Source of the DNA: an uncultured Opitutia bacterium
GTDB lineage: Bacteria > Verrucomicrobiota > Verrucomicrobiia > Opitutales > Opitutaceae
Direction: 5' to 3'
Assembly: GCA_903827245.1 (NCBI GenBank)
Contig: CAIKHO010000068.1
Coordinates: 1 to 38,176, forward strand
Length of the DNA: 38,176 nucleotides
Positions 8,387 to 16,589 of this stretch are shown here, piece by piece; positions within the stretch are counted from its first letter, which is position 1; the number at the start of each line of letters is the position of its first letter. A model generated the notes under the pieces. It saw only the letters and a list, made by a program, of their open reading frames with translations. It did no database searches and was not told where the DNA came from. The position numbers and the translations under genes were made by a program.

Positions 8387-8635
8387 TCAGGCCGGCCTCA
8401 GCGGATTTTTGCAGGAGCCGTGGGACGATGCGCGCCACCACCGGCGGAGGGCCACAAGGGACCAGATCGCCTCGACCAAGCCGAATGGCCAAGCGCCCTG
8501 CAGGAAGCCATAGGCCGAGCCGAGCAGGCACGACGCGGCGAACGCGAGGATGAACCCCGGGCCGCGGGATTCCAGCGCGTAGCAGACCAGCATGGCGGTG
8601 ACGGCGAACAGGCCGAAAAGGGTGAGCCGGTCCAT
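8387..8635 (-). CDS. Small conserved-type membrane protein between kdpC and kdpD (82 aa)
   Basis: The protein starts MDRLTLFGLFAVTAMLVCY and has two to three hydrophobic stretches (about 2-20, 26-44 and 48-62), then a basic tail (RRWWRASS). It resembles small uncharacterised membrane proteins of other bacteria that share a GSAYGFLQGAWPFGLVEA-like core. This resemblance is from memory, not a search. It begins 6 bp after the stop of the preceding small gene, so it is probably co-transcribed within the kdp cluster. Its function is unknown; a regulatory or assembly subunit of the transporter or sensor is only a guess. Confidence 0.75.
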   Translation of the reverse strand: MDRLTLFGLFAVTAMLVCYALESRGPGFILAFAASCLLGSAYGFLQGAWPFGLVEAIWSLVALRRWWRASSHGSCKNPLRPA

Positions 8636-8641
8636 GGCGGC

Positions 8642-9004
8642 TCACCGCGTCCAGCCGAGGATGAGGCCGGCCATCAGGATCAGCCAAAGCACCGCCGCGG
8701 AGCAGACCAGCCGCCGGACGAAGCGGCGGGTCTGCGCGAGGCGGGCGGCGTCGGGCATGAACGCGGAACGGTCCACGATCCATTGCACCTCCTCCATGGC
8801 CCCGGCGTGATCCCAGCGGTATTTGTCGGCGATGAAACCCTCGGCCGCGAGCTCGCGGATGAAGCAGGCCTTGCGCTCGGCGGAGAACGTGTGGCGCGAA
8901 GCCCGGATGATGGGGCCCTGCGGGAGATTCTCGACGGTGACGAGGGTATCGAGCGGCGCGAAATAAAACTCGTAGCAGGGGGCAGCGATGGAGGCGGCTT
9001 TCAT
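8642..9004 (-). CDS. Uncharacterised 120-aa protein with a C-terminal membrane helix, kdp cluster
   Basis: The ATG at 9004 is chosen because it overlaps the stop of the preceding small gene by four bases (ATGA); a longer in-frame start at 9088 would run back through that gene. The first 95 residues are soluble and mixed in charge (YEFYFAPLDTLVTVENLPQG near the start). A single hydrophobic helix (about 100-117) follows, with a GWTR end, which makes it a tail-anchored-like protein. No family was recognised. Its position between kdpC and kdpD suggests a role linked to potassium uptake or sensing. Confidence 0.65.
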   Translation of the reverse strand: MKAASIAAPCYEFYFAPLDTLVTVENLPQGPIIRASRHTFSAERKACFIRELAAEGFIADKYRWDHAGAMEEVQWIVDRSAFMPDAARLAQTRRFVRRLVCSAAVLWLILMAGLILGWTR

Positions 9005-9174
9005 GGCGCGGGAAGGGGTTTGGCGGGTCCGGCCGGGGAGTCCACGTGCAGGTCGATGCGGGCCGGGCCGGGCGGGCGCTGACTGCATTGCCAGACCAGC
9101 AGGACAAGGCTCGTGGCCACGAGGACGGTGAACGCGATCCGAAAGGGGCGGTCGAATTTGCGGAGTCGTTTCAT
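9001..9174 (-). CDS. 57-aa single-span membrane protein, kdp cluster
   Basis: The predicted protein starts MKRLRKFDRPFRIAF, a strongly basic N-terminus. One membrane helix follows (about 13-32) and then a proline-rich tail of about 22 residues, a cytoplasm-in topology by the positive-inside rule. An in-frame ATG at 9192 would add six residues (MAGVHP); neither start has a clear Shine-Dalgarno. It starts 35 bp after kdpC and shares a four-base ATGA overlap with the next gene, which supports its being real. No family was recognised. Confidence 0.6.
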   Translation of the reverse strand: MKRLRKFDRPFRIAFTVLVATSLVLLVWQCSQRPPGPARIDLHVDSPAGPAKPLPAP

Positions 9175-9208
9175 GGGGTGGACGCCGGCCATTGCGGCCG
9201 GGCGGGCG

Positions 9209-9802
9209 TCAGGGCGCGGCGGCCAGCCGGTCGAGCGCGAGGTTGAGCTGGAGCACGTTCACGGAGGGCTCGCCAAAAATCCCCCAGTCGCGGTCGCGGG
9301 CGGTCTGCGTGACGAGTGCCTGGACCTGCGGGAGCGGGAGGTTGCGGGCCTTGGCGACCCGGGCGGACTGCAGCCCGGCGTTGGCGACGCTGATGTGTGG
9401 GTCGAGGCCGCTGGCGGAGGAGGTCACGGCATCGGCGGGAACGGGAGCGTCCGCGGCGAGGCCGTTGGCCGTGCGGTAGGTGGTGACGGCGGCCTTGATG
9501 CTGTCGCTGAGCTTCTGGCTGGTCGGGCCGAGGTTCGTGCCGCCCGAGCTGGTGGCGTCATAGCCGGTGCCGGCGGCGGACGGACGCGGCTGGAAGTACT
9601 TGTCGCTGGTGAAACTCTGCGCGAGCAGCAGCGAGCCGCGCACGGCGCCGGCCTGGTCGGTGACGAGGCTGCCGTTGGCCTTGTCGGCGAAGAGAGCCTG
9701 CGCCCCGGCCCAGATGGCAAGCGGATAGACGCCGCAGAGCAGCACGGCGAAGAGCAGCGTGAGCACCACGGAGGTTTTGATTTCGGCGAGGAAGGTTTTC
9801 AT
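9209..9802 (-). CDS. kdpC: KdpC, chaperone-like subunit of the K+-transporting ATPase
   Basis: The 197-residue protein has one N-terminal membrane helix (about 10-33) and a periplasmic domain with KdpC hallmarks: YFQPRPSA, SGGTNLGPTS, TSSASGLDPHIS and a C-terminal EPSVNVLQLNLALD. KdpC stabilises the KdpFABC complex and raises ATP affinity of KdpB. It lies 140 bp downstream of kdpB, an unusually long gap for this operon that is filled by a long hairpin. Confidence 0.97.
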   Translation of the reverse strand: MKTFLAEIKTSVVLTLLFAVLLCGVYPLAIWAGAQALFADKANGSLVTDQAGAVRGSLLLAQSFTSDKYFQPRPSAAGTGYDATSSGGTNLGPTSQKLSDSIKAAVTTYRTANGLAADAPVPADAVTSSASGLDPHISVANAGLQSARVAKARNLPLPQVQALVTQTARDRDWGIFGEPSVNVLQLNLALDRLAAAP

Positions 9803-9829
9803 GGGAGTGGTTGGAGAGTGACTGGGATC

Positions 9830-9930
9830 TTTCTCTTTCCTCTTTATCTTAATCTTTCGTCAGCGCCTCGAGAGGGTCGGTCATCAACCCGAGCCTTCTG
9901 ACGAAAGAGAAAGAGAAAGAGAAAGAGGAG
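9830..9930. repeat. Long imperfect hairpin between kdpB and kdpC
   Basis: A pyrimidine-rich arm (9830-9863, ending ATCTTTCGTCAG) pairs imperfectly with a purine-rich arm (9897-9930, starting TCTGACGAAAGAGAAAG) around a 33-bp loop. The right arm is a run of GAAA/GAGAAA units. In the mRNA it could lower kdpC expression relative to kdpB or protect upstream message; this is inference. Confidence 0.65.
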
Positions 9931-9942
9931 GAGGGCGGAGGG

Positions 9943-11982
9943 TCAGACGAGGTGGAGGGCGTTGATCAGGACATCGATGAACTTGATGCCGACGAAGGGG
10001 ATGATGATGCCGCCAAGGCCGTAGATGAGCAGGTTGCGGCGGAGCATGGCGGCGGCGCCGACCGGGCGGTAGGCGACGCCGCGGAGCGCGAGCGGGATCA
10101 GCGCGATGATGACGAGCGCGTTGAAGATGACGGCGCTGAGGATCGCGCTGAGCGGGGAGGCGAGCCCCATGACGTTGAGCGGGGCGATGGCGGGGAAGGC
10201 GCCGACGAGCATGGCCGGAATGATCGCGAAATATTTCGCGATGTCGTTGGCGATGCTGAAGGTCGTGAGCGAGCCGCGGGTGATGAGCATCTGTTTGCCG
10301 ATCTCGACGATCTCGAGGAGCTTCGTCGGGTTGCTGTCGAGATCGACCATGTTGCCGGCCTCCTTCGCGGCCTGGGTGCCGGTGTTCATGGCCACGCCGA
10401 CATCGGCCTGGGCGAGCGCGGGGGCGTCATTGGTGCCGTCGCCGGTCATGGCGACGAGGTGCCCCTTGGCCTGCTCCTCGCGGATGCGGGCAAGCTTCAT
10501 TTCCGGGGTGGCCTGGGCGAGGAAGTCATCCACGCCGGCCTCGGCGGCGATGGCGGCGGCGGTGAGGGGATTGTCACCGGTGATCATGACGGTGCGGATG
10601 CCCATGGCGCGGAGCTGCGCGAAGCGTTCCTTGATGCCGCCCTTAACGACGTCCTTGAGGTGGATGACGCCGAGCACCTCGCGGCCGTCGGCGACGACGA
10701 GCGGGGTACCGCCGCTGCGGGAGATGGCGTCCACGGCCTCGGTGACGGCCGCGGGGTAATTGCCGCCCTGGGACTCGACCCAGGCCTTCACATTGGAGGC
10801 GGCGCCCTTGCGGACGGAGCGGGCGGCCTGGCCGGCGCCGGCGGCGATATCGACGCCGCTCATGCGCGTCTGCGCCGTGAAGGGCACAAAGGTGGCGGGC
10901 GGGATGGCGACCTCGCGGCCGCGCAGGTTGAACTTTTCCTTGGCGAGCACGACGATGCTGCGGCCCTCGGGCGTCTCGTCGGCGAGCGAGGCGAGCTGGG
11001 CGGCGTCGGCGAGGCGTTCGCGGGTGACGCCGGGCGCGGGCACGAAGTCGCTGGCCTGGCGGTTGCCGAGGGTAATGGTGCCGGTCTTGTCGAGGAGCAG
11101 CACGTCGATGTCGCCGGCGGCCTCGACGGCGCGGCCGGAGGTGGCGAGGACGTTGCGCTGGAGCAGGCGATCCATGCCCGCGATGCCGATGGCGCTGAGC
11201 AGGCCGCCGATGGTGGTCGGGATGAGGCAGACCAGCAGCGCGATGAGCGTGGTGATGGAGAACGCGACGCTCGCATAGATGCCAAACGGCTTCAGCGCGA
11301 GGATGACGAGCAGGAAGATGATGGTGAGCGCGGAGAGCAGGATAGTGAGGGCGATCTCGTTGGGCGTCTTCTGGCGGCTGGCGCCCTCGACCATGGCGAT
11401 CATGCGGTCGATGAAGGTGTTGCCCGGCTCGGAGGTGATGCGGATGACGATGCGGTCGCTCAACACGCGCGTGCCACCGGTGACGGCGCAGCGGTCGCCG
11501 CCGCTTTCGCGCACCACCGGGGCGGATTCGCCGGTGATGGCGGACTCGTCGACCGAGGCGATGCCCTCGATGACGTCGCCGTCGGCGGGGATAACGTCGC
11601 CGGTTTCGCAGACGACGGAGTCGCCCTTGCGGAGGTCGGTGGCGGCGACCTTTTCCTCGTGGCCGTCGCGCAGTCGGCGGCCGAACGTCTGCGTGCGGGC
11701 GCGCTTGAGCGTGTCGGCCTGGGCCTTGCCACGGCCCTCGGCGACGGCCTCGGCGAAGTTGGCGAAGATGACGGTGAAGAGCAGCCAGAGCGCCACCTGG
11801 AGGACGTAGCGGAACGGCTCGGTCGAGGTGAACAGCTGCTCAAACGTGAGCAGGGCGCCGATCAGCGTGACGAACATGACCGGGTTTTTCAGCTGGGCGC
11901 GCGGGTCGAGCTTCTTGAAGGAGTCGATGACGGCCTGCCGCATGATCGAGCGGTCGAAAAGGGAAACAGCTTTGGTGCTCAT
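9943..11982 (-). CDS. kdpB: KdpB, P-type ATPase catalytic subunit of the K+ pump
   Basis: The 679-residue protein is full length for KdpB. It contains the actuator motif TGES (150-153), whose serine corresponds to the inhibitory phosphorylation site known in E. coli KdpB. It also has the phosphorylated aspartate D298 in [11 protein letters not shown], the hinge [12 protein letters not shown] and [17 protein letters not shown]. KdpB hydrolyses ATP and drives K+ that enters through KdpA. Hydrophobic helices lie near 35-75, 212-265 and in the C-terminal third. The regulatory TGES site is notable because a serine/threonine kinase-phosphatase is encoded close by (690-2480). Confidence 0.98.
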   Translation of the reverse strand: MSTKAVSLFDRSIMRQAVIDSFKKLDPRAQLKNPVMFVTLIGALLTFEQLFTSTEPFRYVLQVALWLLFTVIFANFAEAVAEGRGKAQADTLKRARTQTFGRRLRDGHEEKVAATDLRKGDSVVCETGDVIPADGDVIEGIASVDESAITGESAPVVRESGGDRCAVTGGTRVLSDRIVIRITSEPGNTFIDRMIAMVEGASRQKTPNEIALTILLSALTIIFLLVILALKPFGIYASVAFSITTLIALLVCLIPTTIGGLLSAIGIAGMDRLLQRNVLATSGRAVEAAGDIDVLLLDKTGTITLGNRQASDFVPAPGVTRERLADAAQLASLADETPEGRSIVVLAKEKFNLRGREVAIPPATFVPFTAQTRMSGVDIAAGAGQAARSVRKGAASNVKAWVESQGGNYPAAVTEAVDAISRSGGTPLVVADGREVLGVIHLKDVVKGGIKERFAQLRAMGIRTVMITGDNPLTAAAIAAEAGVDDFLAQATPEMKLARIREEQAKGHLVAMTGDGTNDAPALAQADVGVAMNTGTQAAKEAGNMVDLDSNPTKLLEIVEIGKQMLITRGSLTTFSIANDIAKYFAIIPAMLVGAFPAIAPLNVMGLASPLSAILSAVIFNALVIIALIPLALRGVAYRPVGAAAMLRRNLLIYGLGGIIIPFVGIKFIDVLINALHLV

Positions 11983-12030
11983 GGTGAAAAGTGGTAAGGG
12001 AGGAGTGGTGATTCTCTAAAAAGCCGGACC

Positions 12031-13848
12031 TCAGAACAGCTTGCCGGCGCCCATGAGGTAGTGCTCGACGACGGGACCCATCGCCAGGCCGGGCAGGAAG
12101 GTGAGGGCGCCGACGAGGACCACGGTGCCGACGAGGAGGACGATGAAGGTCAACCCCTCGACCTTGAAGGTGCCGGCGCTCGCCGGGACGAGCTTCTTGG
12201 ACGCGAGATTGCCAGCGAGCGCGAGGATGGGCACGATCATGAGGAAGCGGCCGATGAGCATGGCGATGCCGAGGGTGGTGTCCCAGTGCGGGTCGCCGTC
12301 GGCCGGATTGGCGGTGAGGCCGGCGAAGGCGGAACCGTTGTTGCCGACGGCGGAGCTGTAGGCGTAGAGCATCTCGCTGAAGCCGTGCGGGCCGGCGTTG
12401 TTGAGCCCGGCCTGGCCCCAGGTGGAAATGCTGGCCCAAGCGGTGAAGCCCAGGATCGTGGCTGCGAGGACCATCAGCACCAGCATGACCAGCTTCACGT
12501 CGTAGGCCTGGATCTTCTTGCCGAGATATTCCGGGGTGCGGCCGACCATCAGGCCGGCGATGAAGACGGCGAGGATCACGAAGATCAGCATGCCATAGAG
12601 GCCGGCGCCGACGCCACCGAAGATGACCTCGCCAGTCTCGATGTTGAAGAGCGGCACGAGCCCGCCGAGCGGCGTGAAGGAATCGTGCATGGAGTTAACC
12701 GCGCCGCAGGAGGCATCGGTCGTGATGGTGGCGAAGAGTGCCGAGTTGAAGATGCCGAAGCGGACCTCCTTGCCCTCCATGTTGCCGTCGGTCGCGGCGA
12801 TGCCGAGCTGCTGGTGGATCGGATTGCCGGAGGCCTCCGCCTTCCAGCAGACGAGCACGCCGACGACAAACATGGCGAACATGGCGCCCCACACGGCCCA
12901 GCCGTGGCGCTGGTTTTTCACCATGCGGCCGAGGTAGTAGGTGAGCGCGCTCGGGATGGCGAAGATCGAGAGGATCTGGAAGAAGTTGGAGAGCGGCGTG
13001 GGATTCTCGAACGGGTGCGCGGCGTTGGCATTGACGTAGCCGCCGCCGTTCGTGCCGAGCATCTTGATCGCGATCTGGGAGGCCATCGGGCCCTGCACGA
13101 TGGTCTGGGTGTCGACGGACTGGTCGACCATGACGGGCGTCTTGCCGTCGGCGGCCAGGACCGGTTTGCCGGCGGCGTCGGTCTTCGGGACCTGGATGGT
13201 GTAGGGCTCGTAGGTCTTGGCCGCGGTGTAGGGCTTGAAATTCTGGATGATGCCCTGCGAGACGAGGAACAGCGCGAAGATGACGGAGACCGGCACGAGG
13301 AGGTAATAGGTCACTCGCACCGTATCGACCCAGAAGTTGCCGATGGTCTGGGCGGTCTGCCGGGCGATGCCTCGCACCAAGGCGGCGGCGATGGCGATGC
13401 CGACGGCGGCGGAGGTGAAATTATGGATGGTCAGCGCGACCATCTGGGAGAAATACGACATGGTCGATTCGCCCGAATAGCTCTGCCAGTTGGTGTTGGT
13501 GGTGAAGCTCGCGGCGGTGTTGAATGCGAGGTGCGGCGTCAGGCCGGGCAGGCCCTGCGGGTTGAGCGGCAGGTGATCCTGGAAGCGCAGAATGAAATAG
13601 GTGAACAACAGCCCGACCAGGCTGAAGGCAAGGAGCGCGAACGTGTAGCCGATCCAGCCCTGCTCGTTCGCCGGATTGATACCGCAGAGCCGGTACGTGA
13701 GCCGCTCGACCGGGCGCACGACCGGGTCGAGCCAGGTCCGGCCGCGGGCATCAAGCACCTGCACCAAGTAAAGCCCCAGGGGCTTGGTGACGAGCAGCAG
13801 CGCACCCACATAGAGCGCGAATTGAAACCAGGAATTGGGATTGTTCAT
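12031..13848 (-). CDS. kdpA: KdpA, K+-channel-like subunit of the Kdp ATPase
   Basis: The 605-residue membrane protein has pore-loop signatures in all four repeats, including TTNTNWQSYSGE (116-127), GTNGGGYVNANAAHPFENPT (265-284), SCGAVNSMHDSFTPLGG and NNGSAFAGLTAN. It binds K+ selectively at the outer face and feeds it to KdpB. It is about 45 residues longer than E. coli KdpA. Most of the excess is a hydrophilic stretch at about 215-245 (DAAGKPVLAADGKTPVMVDQ) just before the second pore loop, predicted outside. The ATG at 13848 lies 10 bp after a perfect palindrome. Confidence 0.98.
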   Translation of the reverse strand: MNNPNSWFQFALYVGALLLVTKPLGLYLVQVLDARGRTWLDPVVRPVERLTYRLCGINPANEQGWIGYTFALLAFSLVGLLFTYFILRFQDHLPLNPQGLPGLTPHLAFNTAASFTTNTNWQSYSGESTMSYFSQMVALTIHNFTSAAVGIAIAAALVRGIARQTAQTIGNFWVDTVRVTYYLLVPVSVIFALFLVSQGIIQNFKPYTAAKTYEPYTIQVPKTDAAGKPVLAADGKTPVMVDQSVDTQTIVQGPMASQIAIKMLGTNGGGYVNANAAHPFENPTPLSNFFQILSIFAIPSALTYYLGRMVKNQRHGWAVWGAMFAMFVVGVLVCWKAEASGNPIHQQLGIAATDGNMEGKEVRFGIFNSALFATITTDASCGAVNSMHDSFTPLGGLVPLFNIETGEVIFGGVGAGLYGMLIFVILAVFIAGLMVGRTPEYLGKKIQAYDVKLVMLVLMVLAATILGFTAWASISTWGQAGLNNAGPHGFSEMLYAYSSAVGNNGSAFAGLTANPADGDPHWDTTLGIAMLIGRFLMIVPILALAGNLASKKLVPASAGTFKVEGLTFIVLLVGTVVLVGALTFLPGLAMGPVVEHYLMGAGKLF

Positions 13849-13858
13849 GAAAGTAAAG

Positions 13859-13877
13859 TGTCACGTAACACGTGACA
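13859..13877. promoter_or_regulatory. Perfect palindrome in the kdpF-kdpA spacer
   Basis: TGTCACGT and ACGTGACA form an exact 8-bp inverted repeat around AAC. It ends 10 bp before the kdpA start codon, so the hairpin would sit over the ribosome-binding region. It could be a translational control element, an operator, or another intergenic repeat; nothing favours one strongly. Confidence 0.5.
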
Positions 13878-13907
13878 GTTGGCTTTGGGCGTGAAGGGCG
13901 GGTGGCG

Positions 13908-13991
13908 TCAGAATTTCTCCGGGCGGAGCACGGCGACGACGAGATAGACGAGCAGGCCGAGGGAGATGAGGCTGATAAGGATGTTTTCCAT
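13908..13991 (-). CDS. kdpF: KdpF, small stabilising subunit of the Kdp ATPase
   Basis: The 27-codon frame begins MENILISLISLGLLVYLV and ends VLRPEKF. It is a single membrane helix followed by the L-R-P-E-K-F terminus characteristic of KdpF (commonly YLLYALLRPEKF). It precedes kdpA by 59 bp, the expected location. KdpF binds and stabilises the KdpABC complex in the membrane. Confidence 0.9.
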   Translation of the reverse strand: MENILISLISLGLLVYLVVAVLRPEKF

Positions 13992-14043
13992 GGACGAAAG
14001 TTAGTTGAAGCCGAGGTGATGGACTGGGCGTTGGTTGCCAAAA

Positions 14044-14133
14044 TCAGCGCACTTTCTCGCAGAAGTGGGCGTAAGCGGCGGCGAGGACGAAAAACGCGAT
14101 GGAGAGGGTGGCGAAGACGAAATCGTTGTTCAT
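14044..14133 (-). CDS. 29-aa single-span membrane micro-protein leading the kdp operon
   Basis: An open frame of 29 codons starts MNNDFVFATLSIAFFVLAAA and ends CEKVR. It is one hydrophobic helix with a short charged tail. Small proteins of this pattern are known upstream of kdpF/kdpA in other bacteria (recalled, not searched). It is the first gene after the candidate KdpE box, 52 bp before kdpF. Its function is unknown, probably an accessory of the Kdp complex. Confidence 0.65.
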   Translation of the reverse strand: MNNDFVFATLSIAFFVLAAAYAHFCEKVR

Positions 14134-14191
14134 GACCCCGCGAGTATCGCACCGCCGGGGCCGTTCGCCTAGTCAAGCGGGGCGGCGAAGG

Positions 14192-14209
14192 TGTTAAGAA
14201 AACATCAAG
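14192..14209 (-). promoter_or_regulatory. Candidate KdpE box of the kdp operon
   Basis: TGTTAAG-AAAA-CATCAAG (plus-strand reading) is two related heptamers 11 bp apart, 59-76 bp upstream of the first kdp micro-gene. It resembles the paired heptamers before the permease (CGCTAAG-AAAA-CGCTAAG). Spacing fits OmpR/PhoB-family regulators. It lies in the 352-bp gap 14134-14485, which otherwise holds only the repeat at 14225-14373 and presumably divergent promoters for kdp and the helicase. Confidence 0.55.
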
Positions 14210-14224
14210 TCCGGCCATCGCAGG

Positions 14225-14373
14225 CCTCCGGAGGTTTCGCGCGGAGCCGCAAAGACGCGGGGCAAGGCAGGAGGACATTGGGCTCGGAACCGGAAATTTC
14301 ACGCCGAGGCGCGGAGGACGCAGAGACCGATTCCGCTGCCTTGCTCTGCCTACCCTGCGCCTCGGCGTGAAAT
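14225..14373. repeat. Nested inverted repeats of the CGCGGAG/GACGC type
   Basis: An exact 17-bp inverted repeat (14296-14312, ATTTCACGCCGAGGCGC, with 14357-14373) encloses smaller pairs, such as GCAAGGCAG at 14262 with CTGCCTTGC at 14336. A palindrome CCTCCGGAGG at 14225-14234 precedes it. The wording (GCCGCAAAGACGCGG, GGCGCGGAGGACGCAGAG) matches a kind of intergenic repeat seen in many bacteria. It separates the kdp operon from the divergent helicase gene. Confidence 0.7.
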
Positions 14374-14485
14374 AGGTTTGGAATGATCGGCCGCGAGCCG
14401 TACCGCACGGCAGGCGGATCAATCGGCCCCGACGAAATATCGAATGCAAGCTGGCGGGTTGGATGGCATCACTCCACCCTCCGGC

Positions 14486-16426
14486 ATGGAAAAACTCCCG
14501 TTCACGGAACTCGGCCTCTCGCCGGAAATCCTCAAGGCCGTCGCCAAGATGGGCTTTGAGGAGGCCTCGCCGATCCAGACCGCCGTCATCCCGGCGATCC
14601 TCACGGGGCGCGACGTGGTCGGCCAGTCCTCGACCGGCTCGGGCAAGACAGCGGCGTTCGCCATCCCGGCGATCGAGTGTGTCGATCCGCATGTGCGCGC
14701 GGTGCAGGTGCTGATCCTCTGCCCGACGCGCGAGCTGGCGGTGCAGGTGGCGGAGGAAACGGGCAAGCTCGCGCTCTTCAAGCGCGGCGTGATGGGCGTG
14801 CCGGTCTACGGCGGGCAGAGCTATGAGCGGCAGTTCCGGGCGCTGGCGGCCGGCGCGCAGATGGTCATCGGCACGCCGGGCCGCGTGATGGACCACATGG
14901 ACCGCGGCACGCTGAAGCTGGACAAGCTGAAGCTGGTGATCCTCGACGAGACCGACCGGATGCTCGACATGGGCTTCCGCGACGACATCGAGCACATCCT
15001 GAAGGCCGTCCCGGAAAAGCGACAGCTCCTGTTCTTCTCGGCGACGATCCCGCGGGCGATCCAGGACCTGATCAGCCGTTACTCCAAGGACCCCGCCTGG
15101 ATCAAGATCGAGTCGGTCGCGCAGAACGCCCCTCAGGTGGAGCAGGTTTACTTCGAGGTGGACCGCCGCTCGAAGATCGAGGCGCTCACCCGCCTGATCG
15201 ACGTGCATGACTTCCGTTACGGCATCATCTTTTGCAGCACCAAGATCATGGTGGACGAGCTCGACGAGCACCTCCATGCCCGCGGCTACTCGACCGACCG
15301 GCTGCACGGCGACATCACCCAGGCGCAGCGCGACCGGGTGATGGACAAGTTCCGCCGGCGGGGCTTCGAGTTTCTCGTTGCCACGGATGTCGCGGCGCGC
15401 GGGCTGGACGTGGACGATCTCGAGGTGGTCTTCAACTTCGACCTGCCGAACGACGCCGAGGACTACACGCACCGCATCGGCCGCACCGGCCGCGCCGGGC
15501 GGAAGGGCCGGGCGTTCACTTTCGTGTCCGGCCAGGAGATCTACAAGCTGCAGAGCATGGTGCGCTGGGCGAGGCTCGACATCCGCCGCGAGCGCATTCC
15601 CTCGCTCGACGAGGTGGACGAGGCTCGGGCCAACGTGTTCTTCGAAAAGATCCGCGCGACGCTCGAGGCCAAGCAGTTCACGCCGCACGACCGGATGATC
15701 GACCGTCTGCTCGACCAGGGGTACGCGAGCACGGATATCAGCTCGGCGCTGATCCACCTGCTGCAGGGATCGCCCGGCCCCGCGGCTCCCGCGGCGGCCA
15801 AGAAAAGGGAGACGGTTGTGGCACCCGCCTACGCCGAGGAGGACGCTCGCCCGAAGGCCCGCTACGGCGGACCCAAGCCGCATGCAGCCACCCAGAAAGC
15901 CGAGGGCAAGGCCGGGCGCGGAGCGGGAGCCGCCCCGGATTGGGTCGCGGCGAAAGCCGAAGCCCCGAAAAAATTCGAGCGCGTGAGCCCCAGCGCGCCG
16001 GTTCCAAAAGCGCCCCTGGGCCAGGTCGCTCCGCCCGCGGCGGCCCACGATGACGGGAGCCGCGCGCCGATCGAGGAGGGTGGCGACACCGACGATGCCG
16101 TGCCGCAGCGCTCCAAATACGAGCAGGCCGCGCGCACGGGCCGCGAGGCCGGCATGACGACGGTCTTTTTCAATGTCGGCCGCAAGCACCTCGTGACGCC
16201 GGCAGACATCGTGGGCAAGATTGCGGGCGTCACCCGCCTGCCGGCGAATGTCGTGGGCGCGATCGACATCCACCAGCGGCACGTGCTGGTGGACGTGGCC
16301 CAGGAGCATGCGGCGCTGATCGTGAGCAAACTTGCCGGAATCCGGCTGAAGGGCGAGGCGTTGGCGCCGGCGATCGCGGGGGCGGAAAGCTCCAAGCACC
16401 AACCTCCAAGCTCCAGTGAATCTTGA
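14486..16426 (+). CDS. DEAD-box ATP-dependent RNA helicase with DbpA-like RNA-binding tail
   Basis: The protein has 646 residues from the ATG at 14486; an in-frame ATG at 14444 would add 14 residues without Q-motif support. The core shows the Q motif (FTELGLSP...SPIQ, 6-31), motif I STGSGKT (49-55), PTREL (80-84), TPGR (130-133) and motif II DETD (154-157, replacing the usual DEAD). It also has SAT (185-187), the VATDVAARGLD region (298-308) and HRIGRTGRAG (329-338). A low-complexity Ala/Pro/Lys linker follows. The end (about 556-635) resembles the DbpA RNA-binding domain (FFNVGRKHLVTPADIVGKIA), which targets 23S rRNA in DbpA. A ribosome-assembly or RNA-remodelling role is likely. The last dozen codons and the stop come from an intergenic repeat (16387-16524). 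Confidence 0.93.
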   Translation: MEKLPFTELGLSPEILKAVAKMGFEEASPIQTAVIPAILTGRDVVGQSSTGSGKTAAFAIPAIECVDPHVRAVQVLILCPTRELAVQVAEETGKLALFKRGVMGVPVYGGQSYERQFRALAAGAQMVIGTPGRVMDHMDRGTLKLDKLKLVILDETDRMLDMGFRDDIEHILKAVPEKRQLLFFSATIPRAIQDLISRYSKDPAWIKIESVAQNAPQVEQVYFEVDRRSKIEALTRLIDVHDFRYGIIFCSTKIMVDELDEHLHARGYSTDRLHGDITQAQRDRVMDKFRRRGFEFLVATDVAARGLDVDDLEVVFNFDLPNDAEDYTHRIGRTGRAGRKGRAFTFVSGQEIYKLQSMVRWARLDIRRERIPSLDEVDEARANVFFEKIRATLEAKQFTPHDRMIDRLLDQGYASTDISSALIHLLQGSPGPAAPAAAKKRETVVAPAYAEEDARPKARYGGPKPHAATQKAEGKAGRGAGAAPDWVAAKAEAPKKFERVSPSAPVPKAPLGQVAPPAAAHDDGSRAPIEEGGDTDDAVPQRSKYEQAARTGREAGMTTVFFNVGRKHLVTPADIVGKIAGVTRLPANVVGAIDIHQRHVLVDVAQEHAALIVSKLAGIRLKGEALAPAIAGAESSKHQPPSSSES

Positions 16427-16524
16427 AACCCCAATGAGAGAGACCACAACCGGGCTCTCTTCCTGGAGTTTGCATCCTGAAGGTTGATGTTTCTCTGGAG
16501 CTTGGAGGTTGGGATTTGGAGCTT
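16387..16524. repeat. Imperfect inverted repeat overlapping the helicase 3' end
   Basis: Arms 16387-16416 and 16495-16524 pair at 27 of 30 positions (CTGGAGCTTGGAGGTTGG shared). An inner AGAGAG/CTCTCT pair sits between them. The left arm is translated as the C-terminal SSKHQPPSS of the helicase and the stop codon follows inside the loop. It probably acts as an mRNA 3' hairpin. Confidence 0.8.
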
Positions 16525-16589
16525 CGGCGCGGACGGAGTCCGCGCCGCTTGACACCTTGGCACGCCCCTCGCTATCCCGTTGCTCCCGT

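Noticed and set aside
5622-8513. 963-codon open frame opposite kdpD
   Set aside because: Shadow of kdpD; low-complexity Gly/Glu/Asp product and no motifs.
9952-11997. 681-codon open frame opposite kdpB
   Set aside because: Shadow of kdpB, repetitive Asp/Gly composition.
14444-14486. Upstream ATG for the helicase
   Set aside because: The extra 14 residues precede a typical short DEAD-box N-terminus and have no Shine-Dalgarno.
13751-16555. 934-codon minus-strand frame through the helicase region
   Set aside because: It crosses kdpA, the kdp leader and a repeat, and lies opposite an evident helicase; no domain is recognisable.
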